Assembly (NCBI GenBank): GCA_951812715.1
Contig: OX638323.1
Span: forward strand, 2,460,577 to 2,524,576
DNA length: 64,000 nucleotides
Direction of reading: 5' to 3'
Source: an uncultured Pseudohongiella sp.
GTDB taxonomy: Bacteria; Pseudomonadota; Gammaproteobacteria; Pseudomonadales; Pseudohongiellaceae
The notes below the pieces were generated by a model. The model was not told the DNA's origin and made no database searches. It saw only the letters and a program-made list of their open reading frames with translations. Below, piece by piece: positions 17,169 to 26,370 of this stretch (position 1 is the stretch's first letter; each line of letters starts with the position of its first letter). A program made the translations under genes and the position numbers.

Positions 17169-17939
17169 ATGGAACTGGCGGGCAAGACGGCATTCATAAC
17201 CGGTGGCGCTTCGGGCCTCGGTCTGGCGGTGGCCAGAAACTTCCTCGCGGCTGGCGCCAATGTCATGCTATTCGACCGCAACGAGGAATTGCTGCGGCAG
17301 GCGGGCGCGGAACTCGGCGAGCGGGCGATCTGGCATGCTGGCGACGTCACCGACGAAGATTCGGTAGCCGCCGCCATCACCGCCACAGGCGAGCGCTTCG
17401 GCGCCATCCACATCAATGTCAATTCCGCCGGCATCGGCGGCGCCGCCCGCACCGTGGGCCGTGACGGTCCCATGCCGCTGGCGCGATTCGAACATATCGT
17501 GCGCGTCAACCTGATCGGCACTTTCAATGTACTGCGGCTGTGCGCCGCGGTCATGAATGAAAACGAACCTGATGGTAGCGACAGGGAGCGCGGAGTCATC
17601 GTCAATGTGGCGTCCGTTGCCGCCTTCGACGGTCAGACCGGCCAGGCCGGATATGCCGCATCCAAGGGCGGCATCGTGGCGATGACCCTGCCCATCGCCC
17701 GCGATCTGGCGAAGCGGGGCATTCGCGTGATGACCGTGGCGCCGGGCGTATTTGAAACGCCTTTGCTGGCTGCCGCGCCGGATGAACTGAAGCAGGCGCT
17801 CGTCTCCATTACGCAGTTTCCCAAGCGGCTGGGTCAGCCTGAGGAATTTGCCGCCGAAGTGGCGCATATCGTCAGATGCTCCTATTTGAACGCTGAAACC
17901 ATACGGCTCGACGCCGGCATTCGCATGCCGGCAATTTGA
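17169..17939 (+). CDS. Short-chain dehydrogenase, 3-hydroxyacyl-CoA dehydrogenase type 2-like
   Basis: 256 residues. The Rossmann start is TAFITGGASGLGLAVA, followed by NSAGIG and the catalytic YAASKGG; GQAGYAASKGGIVAMTLPIA and VAPGVFETPLL closely resemble HSD10/type II 3-hydroxyacyl-CoA dehydrogenases. These NAD-dependent enzymes oxidise 3-hydroxyacyl-CoA, often branched or steroid-linked. The frame is open upstream, but ATG 17169 gives the family N-terminus. The thiolase gene follows after a hairpin, so the pair could run the last two beta-oxidation steps. Confidence 0.88.
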   Translation: MELAGKTAFITGGASGLGLAVARNFLAAGANVMLFDRNEELLRQAGAELGERAIWHAGDVTDEDSVAAAITATGERFGAIHINVNSAGIGGAARTVGRDGPMPLARFEHIVRVNLIGTFNVLRLCAAVMNENEPDGSDRERGVIVNVASVAAFDGQTGQAGYAASKGGIVAMTLPIARDLAKRGIRVMTVAPGVFETPLLAAAPDELKQALVSITQFPKRLGQPEEFAAEVAHIVRCSYLNAETIRLDAGIRMPAI

Positions 17940-17953
17940 AACGGCAATTTTTC

Positions 17954-17980
17954 CCGGCCGCCGCGGGATTTGGCGGCCGG
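17954..17980. terminator. Strong hairpin between the SDR and thiolase genes
   Basis: CCGGCCGCC and GGCGGCCGG form a perfect 9-bp GC stem around a 9-base loop, 15 bp after the SDR stop and 20 bp before the thiolase start. No T tract follows, so it may stabilise or process mRNA rather than terminate. Confidence 0.45.
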
Positions 17981-17999
17981 CTCGAAAAAGGTGGAAGAA

Positions 18000-19187
18000 A
18001 TGACTCAAGCATATATCGTCGGCGGCGTGCGCACCGCCACCGGGCGCAAGCAAGGGCGCCTCAGCGGCGTTCATCCGGTGGACATGGGTGCGATGGTGGT
18101 CGATGAACTGATCGAACGCACCGGCATCCCGGAAGTTTGCGTCGATGACCTGATTTTCGGCGTGGTGATGCAGAACGGCGCTCAGGCCGGCAATCTCGGG
18201 CGCAATGTCACCATGTCCTCGCGGCTGCCCCTGGAAGTGCCCGGCGTTACCGTCGACCGGCAATGCGGCTCTTCCCTGCAGGCAATGCAATTCGCGGCCC
18301 AGGCGGTAATGTCGGGAACCCAGGATGTGGTGATCGCCGGCGGCGTGGAAGCCATGAGCACGGTGGAAATTGGCTCCAATGTGCGTGACGGTCTGCAACA
18401 CGGCCGCGGCGTGCCCAAGGGCGAAAGACTCGAAGCGCGCTATCCGGGCATCCAGTTTTCCCAGTTCGACGGCGCCGAACTGTTGGCGGAAAAATACGGC
18501 ATCGGTCGTGAGGAACTCGATGAGTTCGGCCTGTTGAGCCACCAGCGCGCGGCGCAAGCGACAAGGGAGGGGTATTTCCGACGCGAAGTGTTGCCTGTCC
18601 CGATCAAACTCGAAGATGGCACTCGCGACCTGCACCAAATCGATGAAGGCATCCGCATGGATGCCTCCCTGGAAGGCTTGCGCGGGCTGAATCCCCTGCG
18701 CGAAGAGGGGGTGATCACCGCCGGCACCGCCAGCCAGATCAGCGATGGCGCGGCGGCCGTAATGATCGCCAATGAGCGCGCCGTGGCCGAACTCAATCTG
18801 CCGGTCCGCGCCCGGATTCACTCGCTGGCGGTGGTCGGTTCCGATCCGGTAGTCATGCTGGAAGGCCCGATTCCCGCAACCGAAAAGGTGTTGGAAAGGT
18901 CGGGGCTCACTGTGGATGAAATTGATCTGTATGAAGTCAACGAAGCTTTCGGTTCGGTACCGCTGGCCTGGGCCAAAGCCCTGGGCGCGGACATCGAGCG
19001 CCTGAACGTGAACGGCGGCGCCCAGGCTCTGGGTCATCCGCTCGGTGCAACCGGCGCGAAGTTGATGGTAACGCTGATGCATGAACTCGAACGGCGCCAG
19101 GGCCGCTATGGCCTGATCGCGATCTGCGAAGGCGGCGGCACCGCCAATGCCATGATCGTCGAGCGCGCCGATCGTCTGGCCGCCTGA
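18000..19187 (+). CDS. Acetyl-CoA C-acyltransferase (thiolase)
   Basis: 395 residues. The nucleophile is C89 in DRQCGSSLQAMQ, with the NEAFGSVPLAW, GGAQALGHPLGATG and CEGGGTANAMI blocks of degradative thiolases. It cleaves 3-oxoacyl-CoA with CoA, releasing acetyl-CoA (or propionyl-CoA). ATG 18000 follows AAGGTGGAAGA. The acyl-CoA dehydrogenase gene starts 32 bp downstream, so these are likely one transcript. Confidence 0.92.
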   Translation: MTQAYIVGGVRTATGRKQGRLSGVHPVDMGAMVVDELIERTGIPEVCVDDLIFGVVMQNGAQAGNLGRNVTMSSRLPLEVPGVTVDRQCGSSLQAMQFAAQAVMSGTQDVVIAGGVEAMSTVEIGSNVRDGLQHGRGVPKGERLEARYPGIQFSQFDGAELLAEKYGIGREELDEFGLLSHQRAAQATREGYFRREVLPVPIKLEDGTRDLHQIDEGIRMDASLEGLRGLNPLREEGVITAGTASQISDGAAAVMIANERAVAELNLPVRARIHSLAVVGSDPVVMLEGPIPATEKVLERSGLTVDEIDLYEVNEAFGSVPLAWAKALGADIERLNVNGGAQALGHPLGATGAKLMVTLMHELERRQGRYGLIAICEGGGTANAMIVERADRLAA

Positions 19188-19219
19188 GCCGCGGCGACGC
19201 AATTGCCGGAATCCAAGCC

Positions 19220-20383
19220 ATGTTGACCGATCCCAACGAAGCACCCTGGATGGACGAAGAACTGCGCATCTTGCGCGAGGCGGCGGGCCGCTTCCTGCGC
19301 AAGGAATTTGCGCCGCTGATGCCCAAATGGGAGAAGCAGGGCCGCGTCGACCGCGAAGCCTGGCGCAAGGCCGGCGAGGCCGGTCTGCTATGTGCGTCCA
19401 TTCCGGAATGCCATGGCGGCGGCGGTGGCGACTTCCGCCACGAAGCGGTGTTGCTGCAAGAGCTGGCGTTTAATGGAATCATGGGATTCGGCAACAGCGT
19501 GCATTCCGGCATCGTCGCCCATTACATCAACGCCTATGGCAGCGCGGAGCAGAAACAGCGCTGGCTGCCGAAGATGGCCAGTGGCGAATTGGTGGCGGCG
19601 ATTGCCATGACTGAGCCCGGCACGGGCTCGGACCTGCAAGCCGTGGCCACTACCGCCATCGCCGATGGCGGTGACTATGTGCTGAATGGCCAGAAGACTT
19701 TTCTGACCAATGGCATCAACGCCGATCTGATCTGCGTGGTGGCCAAGACCGATCCGTCCGAAGCCGCCAGCGGCGTTTCCCTGGTCATGGTCGAAACCGA
19801 AGGCGTGGAAGGCGAGGGCGGTTTTTCGCGTGGCCGCAATCTGGAGAAGCTCGGCCAGAAAGCGGCGGATACGGCGGAAGTGTTCTTCGACGATGTGCGG
19901 GCGCCGAAGGCCAATCTGCTCGGCGAGAAGGAAGGTCAGGGTTTTATCCAGTTGATGCAGCAATTGCCGCAAGAGCGCCTGATCATCGCGGTCGGCGCGG
20001 TCGCCGCTATCGAGAAGACCTTGCGCATCACTGCCGACTACGTGAAGGAACGCAAGGCCTTCGGCAAACGCATCCTCGATTTTCAGAATACCCAGTTCAA
20101 GCTCGCGGAACGCTACACCGAAGCCCGGCTGGCGCGCGTCTTCGTCGATGATTGCGTGCGGCGCCTGCTGGACGGAACTCTGGATGCTACTACCGCGGCC
20201 ATGGCCAAGTGGTGGACTACCCAGAAGCAATGCGAGATCGTCGACGAGTGTTTGCAGTTCTTCGGGGGCTATGGCTACATGATGGAGTTTCCCATAGCCA
20301 GAATGTACGCCGACAGCCGCATCCAGAAAATCTATGGCGGCAGCAATGAAATCATGAAATTGCTGATCGCGCGCGAGATCTGA
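19220..20383 (+). CDS. Acyl-CoA dehydrogenase
   Basis: 387 residues, a complete FAD flavoenzyme that introduces the 2,3 double bond into acyl-CoA. Visible motifs include AIAMTEPGTGSDLQ (substrate/FAD region), GYMMEFPIARMYADSR and the C-terminal IYGGSNEIMKLLIAREI. With the downstream-acting hydratase, SDR and thiolase in the same region it completes a full beta-oxidation set. Chain specificity is not readable by eye. Confidence 0.92.
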   Translation: MLTDPNEAPWMDEELRILREAAGRFLRKEFAPLMPKWEKQGRVDREAWRKAGEAGLLCASIPECHGGGGGDFRHEAVLLQELAFNGIMGFGNSVHSGIVAHYINAYGSAEQKQRWLPKMASGELVAAIAMTEPGTGSDLQAVATTAIADGGDYVLNGQKTFLTNGINADLICVVAKTDPSEAASGVSLVMVETEGVEGEGGFSRGRNLEKLGQKAADTAEVFFDDVRAPKANLLGEKEGQGFIQLMQQLPQERLIIAVGAVAAIEKTLRITADYVKERKAFGKRILDFQNTQFKLAERYTEARLARVFVDDCVRRLLDGTLDATTAAMAKWWTTQKQCEIVDECLQFFGGYGYMMEFPIARMYADSRIQKIYGGSNEIMKLLIAREI

Positions 20384-20431
20384 GCCGCGCCGGCCGAGCA
20401 ATCGCGTCACCCAGGGCGCTGGAGTCAAATC

Positions 20432-21454
20432 ATGCGAAAGTATGTCTGCATTGCGGTCGCCGTTGCGTTCATGTCCGGCCTGCAAGCGGCCGAAAGCGAA
20501 TATGTCGCCCCGCTCACCGCATTCGGAGCGCCGGACTTGCAAGGCTTCTGGTCCATTGCTACCCAGACCAACCTGGAACGCGCGGAACGCTTCAATGGCC
20601 AGCTTGTTATATCCCGCGAAGAAGCATCGCGCATCGAAGCCATGGTCGCCGCTGGATTCGAACGCAGCAACGAACCCAGCGATCCGGACCGGGAAGCGCC
20701 GGCCGCGGGCCAGAACGTCGGTGGCTACAACACCTTCTGGATGGACCCGGGCAATCGACTCGCGGAAGTCAGCGGAGAGATTCGTACATCCATAATCGTG
20801 GACCCAGCGGATGGCCGGCTGCCATACAGCGATCAGGGCCGGGCCAATTACGCGGCCGCCATGCAACGGCGCCAGTCCTACGACGGCCCCGAAGCGCGGC
20901 CGCTGGGAGAACGCTGCATGGTCGGATTCGGATCGTCCGGCGGACCGCCCAAGCTGCCGGTGCTATACAACAACCTTACGCAAATTGTGCAAACCGAAGA
21001 TCACGTGGTGCTCATGGCGGAAATGAACCACGATGCCCGCATCGTGCGGCTGAACGGCGCGCACCGCGACCCGCCGCTGTATCCCTGGCTCGGCGACTCC
21101 ATCGGCTATTGGCAAGGCGATACCCTGGTGGTGGAGACGACCAATTTCCACCCCCAGCAGAACCTGCGCTCCTCGCTGGATCACCGATTCTACGGTTCAT
21201 CCAGCATGCGAGTGGTGGAAAGGTTCACCAGAGTGGCGGAAGACACCATTCTGTATCAGTTCACAGTGGAAGACCCGGAAAATTACAGTCAGCCCTGGAG
21301 CGGCGAATTACCCATGGTCGACTCCGGCGAAACGGTATTTGAATATGCCTGTCACGAAGGCAACTATGCCTTGCCCGGCATCCTCGCCGGCGCGCGGGTA
21401 GCCGAAGTCGAAGGCCTGGATTACGCGCCTACCGATCCCGGCTTGCGGCAATAG
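20432..21454 (+). CDS. Exported protein of unknown function, paralogue 2 of 3
   Basis: 340 residues with a short signal peptide (VCIAVAVAFMSGLQAAE). It shares the ordered blocks of the products at 10897 and 35273: GAPDLQGFWS, NVGGYNTFWMDPG, RTSIIVDPADGRLP, RCMVGFG, YNNLTQIVQT, EMNHDARIVRL, WLGDSIGYWQGDTLVVE, TNFHPQQN and EYACHEGNYALPGILAGAR. It lies directly behind the acyl-CoA dehydrogenase gene (48 bp), so this copy may be linked to the catabolic cluster. No known family or active site was recognised. Confidence 0.85.
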   Translation: MRKYVCIAVAVAFMSGLQAAESEYVAPLTAFGAPDLQGFWSIATQTNLERAERFNGQLVISREEASRIEAMVAAGFERSNEPSDPDREAPAAGQNVGGYNTFWMDPGNRLAEVSGEIRTSIIVDPADGRLPYSDQGRANYAAAMQRRQSYDGPEARPLGERCMVGFGSSGGPPKLPVLYNNLTQIVQTEDHVVLMAEMNHDARIVRLNGAHRDPPLYPWLGDSIGYWQGDTLVVETTNFHPQQNLRSSLDHRFYGSSSMRVVERFTRVAEDTILYQFTVEDPENYSQPWSGELPMVDSGETVFEYACHEGNYALPGILAGARVAEVEGLDYAPTDPGLRQ

Positions 21455-21500
21455 ATCCGGGCTGGACTCCAGCGGAGCCGATCACGCCGGAAATTGCCGG

Positions 21501-23138
21501 TCAGCCGCGCAGGTCGGGCAACCGATAGCCTTCGTCGGCCAGGCGGGCGCGGATAACTTTCTTGTCGATCTTGCCCGTGGTGGTCAACGGTATATTGTCC
21601 GTTTCCATGACTTCATCGGGCAATTGCCACTTGGCGAATGCCTGACCGCAATGGTCGATTACCGCCGCCGGGTCGAGTTCCTTGCCTTCGGCCATGATGA
21701 CCAGGGCCACCGGCCGCTCGTCCCATTTCGGATGCGGCTGCGCCACTACCGCGGCCTGGGCGACATCCGGCATGGCGACGATGTGGTTCTCCAGGTCCAC
21801 CGAGGAGATCCATTCCCCGCCTGACTTGATCAGGTCCTTGGACCGATCCGCGATCAGCAGATACTGCTCGGAATCGATCTTGGCGACATCGCCGGTAACG
21901 AGCCAGCCGTCGTGGAACTTGTCGGGCTGGGGATCGTTGTAATACTCCGAAGCGATCCACGGGCCGCGGATGCAAAGCTCGCCCACGGTTTCGCCGTCAT
22001 GGGGCAGGGCGTTCCACTCTTCGTCGAATATCTCCATTTCCAGGCCGGGCATCAGCAATCCGGCCTTGGCCACGTTCTCGAATTGCTCGTCTTCGGACAG
22101 TCCCCGCTGGGAGTACTTGGACAGCTTGCGCGACAGCGTGCCCAGGGGATTCGTTTCGGTCATGCCCCAACCCTGGATCATTTCAATGTCGTAGTTGTCC
22201 CAATACCAGCGAATCAGCGAGGGAGGCGGCGCGGAACCGCCGCAGGTCAATCGGCCCACGCTGGAAATGTCGTGCTTGCCGGGATTGGCTTCTAGCGTCG
22301 CTTTCACGCCTTGCCAGATGGTGGGCACGCCGGCGGAAATGGTTACTTCTTCGTCTTGCATCAGGCGCAGAAACGCGTCGGGGATCATGAACCGGTGCGG
22401 CATGACCTGTTTGCAGCCCAGCATGGAAGCACAAAACGGCAAGCCCCAGCCCATGGCGTGGAACATGGGCACGATTCCCAGCGAAGAGTCGAGCGCGGAA
22501 AGTCCGATCGAGTCGGTCAGACATTCGGTTAAGGTGTGCAGATAGGTCGAGCGATTGGTGTACATCACGCCTTTCGGCTTGCCCGTGGTGCCGGAGGTAT
22601 AGCACAGCCCCATGGGGGAGGTTTCGGCGATTTCCGGCCATGGATAAGTTGTGTGATGGCCGGCAATGAAATCCTCGTAATCGACCTGGTTCCCGAAGGA
22701 ACTTTCGCCGCCTTCGCCATGGCGGCAGATGACCAGCATTTCGACGCCGGGCAGCTTGTCCCAGAGCGGTTCGAGCAAGGGCAGCAAATCTTCGTCGGCG
22801 AAGATCACGCGGTCATTGGCATGATTGACGATGTATTCGAGATCGACCGGCGACAGGCGGATATTCAGCGTATGCAACACCGAGCCCATTGAGGGAACCG
22901 CCTGGTACAGCTCAAGGTGGCGATAATTGTTCCACATGAAGCTGCCGATGCGGTCACCGATGCCGATGCCGGCCCCAGCCAGCGCGTGGGCCAGTTGATT
23001 GGCCCGGTCCCAGGTTTGCTTGAGAGACTGCCGGTGGGTTCCATCGGCCTGCATCGTGATCACTTCCACTTCCGGGTCGAGCAGCGCTCCCCGGCCAAGA
23101 ATGCGGGACATGAGAAGGGGCGTGTTTTGCATTGTCAT
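21501..23138 (-). CDS. Fatty acyl-CoA synthetase (AMP-forming ligase)
   Basis: About 545 residues. ANL-superfamily motifs are TSGTTGKPKGVMYTNRST (P-loop-like), GWGMTETNPLG, LITGD-type VTGDVAKID and DRSKDLIKSGGEWIS, with the C-terminal Lys in TTTGKIDKKV. It activates a fatty or related carboxylic acid to its CoA ester, resembling the medium-chain ligases of the AlkK type. I take the ATG at 23138, seven bases after GAGGTTG; an ATG at 23132 is also possible. It would feed substrate to the beta-oxidation genes upstream. Confidence 0.9.
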   Translation of the reverse strand: MTMQNTPLLMSRILGRGALLDPEVEVITMQADGTHRQSLKQTWDRANQLAHALAGAGIGIGDRIGSFMWNNYRHLELYQAVPSMGSVLHTLNIRLSPVDLEYIVNHANDRVIFADEDLLPLLEPLWDKLPGVEMLVICRHGEGGESSFGNQVDYEDFIAGHHTTYPWPEIAETSPMGLCYTSGTTGKPKGVMYTNRSTYLHTLTECLTDSIGLSALDSSLGIVPMFHAMGWGLPFCASMLGCKQVMPHRFMIPDAFLRLMQDEEVTISAGVPTIWQGVKATLEANPGKHDISSVGRLTCGGSAPPPSLIRWYWDNYDIEMIQGWGMTETNPLGTLSRKLSKYSQRGLSEDEQFENVAKAGLLMPGLEMEIFDEEWNALPHDGETVGELCIRGPWIASEYYNDPQPDKFHDGWLVTGDVAKIDSEQYLLIADRSKDLIKSGGEWISSVDLENHIVAMPDVAQAAVVAQPHPKWDERPVALVIMAEGKELDPAAVIDHCGQAFAKWQLPDEVMETDNIPLTTTGKIDKKVIRARLADEGYRLPDLRG

Positions 23139-23324
23139 CGAAATCAACCTCAAGCGTGGCCTGCAATGATCGCGCAGGCAGAATATCTAATATATCGGGA
23201 GCGTTCAAATATCGGAGACGTCGAATGTCCGATGCCTCTTTCATCCGCGGATGGGAAAGTGAAATCATGAAGTTTGGCGTGCGCCATGCCTGGCGCGAAA
23301 ACCGCGAATTTTCCCATCCCCAGC

Positions 23325-23416
23325 CTCGACAGCCCAGTCACCGGGCACGGCTCGGTAGCGTTCGGCTTGCGCGCGAAGCCGATACTGCGCAAACACTTGT
23401 CCGCACCCTTGTCGAG
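23325..23416. repeat. Dispersed palindromic repeat, copy bounded by CTCGAC and GTCGAG
   Basis: 92 bp starting CTCGAC and ending CACCCTTGTCGAG, with GGCACGGCTCGG and GCGCGAAGC-type inner arms. It aligns along its length with 29883-29973 and with the reverse complement of 28194-28284. It sits in the 414-bp spacer between the divergent acyl-CoA ligase and haloalkane dehalogenase genes. I see no gene in the remainder of that spacer. Confidence 0.8.
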
Positions 23417-23552
23417 TCATTCGGTTCTTCATTAGCACGGCTTTTTGCAGAGTCTCACCCCATCGGCGCCGGGAAGGGTCATCTGTGCGGATATTGAAAA
23501 CACTGCTGATCGTCTTTATGCTGGCGACATTTTTGCCGACCGGAGAAGTTCA

Positions 23553-24431
23553 ATGATCAGCGCCAGGGAGCACCCGAAAAAGAAAATCACCGTAAACGGC
23601 AAATCCATGAGTTACGTGGAACTGGGCAGCGGTGATCCAATTGTGTTCCAGCATGGCAATCCGACTTCTTCCTACCTCTGGCGCAATATCATGCCGCATC
23701 TCGAAGATCAGGGCCGTTGCATCGCGCTGGATCTGATCGGCATGGGCGATTCGGACAAGTTGGAAGATTCAGGTCCGGATCGCTACACCTACCTCGAACA
23801 CCGGGAATACTTCGATGCGGCGCTGGACGCGTTGGGCGTCGGGAACAATGTCACCCTGGTCATTCACGACTGGGGTTCCGCGCTGGGATTCGACTGGGCC
23901 CGCCGTCATCCTGGCAGCGTAAAAGGCATCGCCTACATGGAAGCTATCGTTCAGCCCGTGGCAAGTTGGGAAAACTGGCCCGAAGCCGCCCGCCGCGTAT
24001 TTCAAGGCTTCCGGTCTCCGGCGGGCGAGGACATGGTGCTGGAGAAGAACGTTTTCGTGGAACGGGTGCTGCCGGGTTCGGTGCTGCGCGAACTGACCGA
24101 TGAAGAAATGCAAGTCTACCGCCGGCCTTTCCTGCAAGCCGGCGAGGATCGCCGCCCGACCCTGACCTGGCCGCGGCAGATTCCCATCGCCGGCGAGCCC
24201 GCCGAAGTCGTGCGGGTGGTGCAGGATTATGCCGACTGGCTGAGTGAATCCGACGTGCCGAAGCTTTTCATCAACGCCGAACCCGGCGCCATCCTGATCG
24301 GCGTCCAGCGCGAGTTCTGCCGCTCCTGGCCGGCCCAGCAGGAAGTCACCGTGACCGGAAACCACTTTCCGCAGGAAGATTTTCCCGATGAAATCGGCCA
24401 GGCGATCTCAGAATGGCTAAGAGAATTGTAG
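23553..24431 (+). CDS. Haloalkane dehalogenase, subfamily II
   Basis: 292 residues, alpha/beta-hydrolase fold. The catalytic pentad of the LinB/DmbA subfamily is in place: nucleophile D106 and halide-binding W107 ([11 protein letters not shown]), halide-binding N36 (QHGNPTSS), acid E130 (AYMEAIV) and base H271 (GNHFPQED). The enzyme hydrolyses carbon-halogen bonds to alcohol and halide without cofactor; it is usually cytosolic or weakly exported. I chose ATG 23553, which follows GGAGAAG, over the longer open frame. Natural substrate is unknown. A decayed second copy of its 3' end lies at 24887. Confidence 0.93.
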   Translation: MISAREHPKKKITVNGKSMSYVELGSGDPIVFQHGNPTSSYLWRNIMPHLEDQGRCIALDLIGMGDSDKLEDSGPDRYTYLEHREYFDAALDALGVGNNVTLVIHDWGSALGFDWARRHPGSVKGIAYMEAIVQPVASWENWPEAARRVFQGFRSPAGEDMVLEKNVFVERVLPGSVLRELTDEEMQVYRRPFLQAGEDRRPTLTWPRQIPIAGEPAEVVRVVQDYADWLSESDVPKLFINAEPGAILIGVQREFCRSWPAQQEVTVTGNHFPQEDFPDEIGQAISEWLREL

Positions 24432-24653
24432 AACAGAGGCGCCGCTAACCAGGTTCCAGAGCCGCGCCTCAGGCAAGCACTGCAATTTGCTCCAACCCGG
24501 CTGCCTGAGCGCTCGATCCAGTGCCGCGGGCGGTCGCTATTCCGGTATTGACAGAATTTCTGCAATGGAATCGGATCAGCCGATTCGGCTCCGCGGTTGG
24601 CGGATGTTTGCTATGGCCGCATTTGCTCGCCGCTGATCCGCCGATCCGCCGAT

Positions 24654-24776
24654 TCAGGGGGGCAGTCGCGCCACAGGCTGGTTCCGTTCGGTGATCGTAA
24701 TCGTCTCACCACGTTCGACTGCATTGAGCGGGCGGGACAGATGTGTCTTGACCTCGAAGGCTCTTGCGTATCCCAT
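24654..24776 (-). pseudogene. Truncated Phd/YefM-type antitoxin remnant
   Basis: A 40-codon frame reads VKTHLSRPLNAVERGETITI then ERNQPVARL and stops. This is the N-terminal DNA-binding half of a Phd antitoxin; the toxin-binding half and any toxin gene are missing. It lies between the haloalkane dehalogenase gene and a degraded copy of that gene's 3' end. The flanking 24432-24653 and 24777-24886 hold nothing else I recognise. Confidence 0.7.
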
Positions 24777-24886
24777 GGCAATACGCGCTTCAAACTAGTT
24801 TTGTATCTAGGCGGAAAATGCTCTATCGAGCGGGAAATACGCTCAATCTTGCCATCGCCTCCAAATAGCGCAATTTGACAAGGTTG

Positions 24887-25098
24887 CCGTCTTGAGTGGC
24901 GCATAACGCGAATACTGCCGCCCCTGACCGGCCCGGAAGGAAGTCACGGTCCCCGGCAACCACTTCCCGCGGGAAGATTCTCTCGACGAAATCGACCGGG
25001 GGGTAAAGATCGACTTGCAAACCTCTGCCGAGCGTTCGCTGAACCTGGAACACGATCCCTTCCGGGACGCTCACGCGCTGGTGCGGCAGATTGCATGA
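24887..25098 (+). pseudogene. Degraded 3' fragment of a haloalkane dehalogenase gene
   Basis: Bases 24887-25003 align without gaps to 24288-24404 inside the intact dehalogenase gene, with 91 of 117 bases equal by my count. The frame reads EVTVPGNHFPREDSLDEID, keeping the catalytic-His motif GNHFP, but two sense codons have become TAA and TGA. After the match the same frame continues as KIDLQTSAERSLNLEHDPF to a stop at 25098, which does not match the intact gene. It has no start codon and cannot make an enzyme. Confidence 0.8.
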
Positions 25099-25200
25099 CC
25101 TGGCAAACCGGTTTAACGATTCACCATTTTGTTGAACTGCCGCCTCTGAATCCGATTCGTGTACAATAGCCGCTTTTTTTTGACTTGGGGGGTAACTTTC

Positions 25201-26004
25201 ATGCGCGTGTTATTAGCGCTTCTTTTCCTTTACATGCTTTTCTCACAATCTGCCTACGCCAATTGCGTTGGTGAAGGTACGTACTACGAGCCAGATAACG
25301 GATGCTCCTGGGCGGGCGCCATCACCGAGTTTAGCCTGGCAAAGCCGTATGCGGTGGCGGAGGTTCCAGTAGCGCGGAACTTGTACAATCGTTATGAGGT
25401 CACTGTTGCGGGAGCAGCTAGTCGGCTGGGTGTAAGTACCGGAAAGCGTAACGACAATCTGGGGAGTCGCGCGGAAGAATATGCCTGGCGTGTCGGCATG
25501 ACCTGGGCGCAACTCCCACCGTTCATTCACCACTTGGTTCCAAACGGATTGACGATCAGCGATGCGGGCACCGGCGGATATTTCCCAAGATACTGCAACC
25601 TGGACTTGAACCACACAGGGTGCGGCGATTACCGGGCCAGTCACGTTATAGCCATGCCCAGTGAATATTACGAGAATTCGCACGACGAGTTCACACCGGA
25701 GTTCGAAGAACTGTTGCTGCATGAACTCGGACACGTTTTCTATTACGCCGTTTCCGGATGGTGGGATGAGAACGCGTGGGCCAGGGCCCGAGACCTGGAC
25801 AACGGGGCTTACGTTACCGAATACGCTATGACCAATGAGATGGAAGACTTCGCCGAAAGTTTCACCGCCTGGGTATTGCACCGAGGTTTTCGAGGTCGCC
25901 TGTCCAGCGACACTCAACAGAACTTGCTGAGGATCCGCAATCGGCTGACCTACTTTGACGTGCGCCTGCTGCATTCGATGATCAATGATCCAAAACGGAG
26001 CTAG
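25201..26004 (+). CDS. Exported HExxH zinc metallopeptidase-like protein
   Basis: 267 residues with a clear signal peptide (LLALLFLYMLFSQSAYA). The zinc motif is H174-E175-L-G-H178 in LLLHELGHVFYYAV. A likely third ligand is E219 in EMEDFAESFTAWV, 41 residues on, a gluzincin-like spacing reminiscent of lethal-factor-like peptidases. Four Cys in the N-terminal half (NCVGEGTYYEPDNGC; YCNLDLNHTGC) suggest disulfides. ATG 25201 follows a GGGGGG run at 25186. Base composition is a little less GC-rich than its neighbours, and the flanks are remnants and non-coding DNA, which would fit transfer. Substrate unknown. Confidence 0.72.
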   Translation: MRVLLALLFLYMLFSQSAYANCVGEGTYYEPDNGCSWAGAITEFSLAKPYAVAEVPVARNLYNRYEVTVAGAASRLGVSTGKRNDNLGSRAEEYAWRVGMTWAQLPPFIHHLVPNGLTISDAGTGGYFPRYCNLDLNHTGCGDYRASHVIAMPSEYYENSHDEFTPEFEELLLHELGHVFYYAVSGWWDENAWARARDLDNGAYVTEYAMTNEMEDFAESFTAWVLHRGFRGRLSSDTQQNLLRIRNRLTYFDVRLLHSMINDPKRS

Positions 26005-26285
26005 CTGGCGCCAATCTCGAATCAAGTAAGCTCTGGCTAATCGGAGCGTCCGCGAAGCACATGGATGTGCCGCCGAATTCGATGGCGCAAGCGATTGAAA
26101 TCCTGAATTAAACAAAACCACGCTCATTTTTCGGCAATGGACAATTGCCGGCATGGAATTGTTCGGAGGAAACGTGATGGACAGCTTGATCACAAGGACT
26201 TGAGCGGCGACGCCAGCCAGGCTAACCCGGGGTGTCGCCGGCCAGGCCGGATTCTCTTCGACCGAGGCGCTGGTCGGAACTTTTG

Positions 26286-26314
26286 TTGATGCCCGTGCGT
26301 GGACTCCGTACAAT
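26286..26314 (+). promoter_or_regulatory. Sigma-70-type promoter upstream of the redoxin-cytochrome-monooxygenase gene
   Basis: TTGATG (26286-26291) and TACAAT (26309-26314) with a 17-bp spacer, 57 bp before the chosen GTG start. The rest of 26005-26370 holds no gene. It does contain an inverted repeat GGCGACGCC/GGTGTCGCC near 26203-26246. Confidence 0.55.
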
Positions 26315-26370
26315 CTAACGTTGGGCTTTCGTGGGGGGCGCGGCACAACAAATTCATAGAGGATTTCCCA

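Noticed and set aside
17268..19244. 658-codon minus-strand frame
   Set aside because: It is antisense to the SDR and thiolase genes, whose motifs are complete. GC-rich third positions keep the opposite strand open.
19388..20866. 492-codon minus-strand frame
   Set aside because: Antisense to the acyl-CoA dehydrogenase gene and the start of paralogue 2; His/Gly-rich with no family motif.
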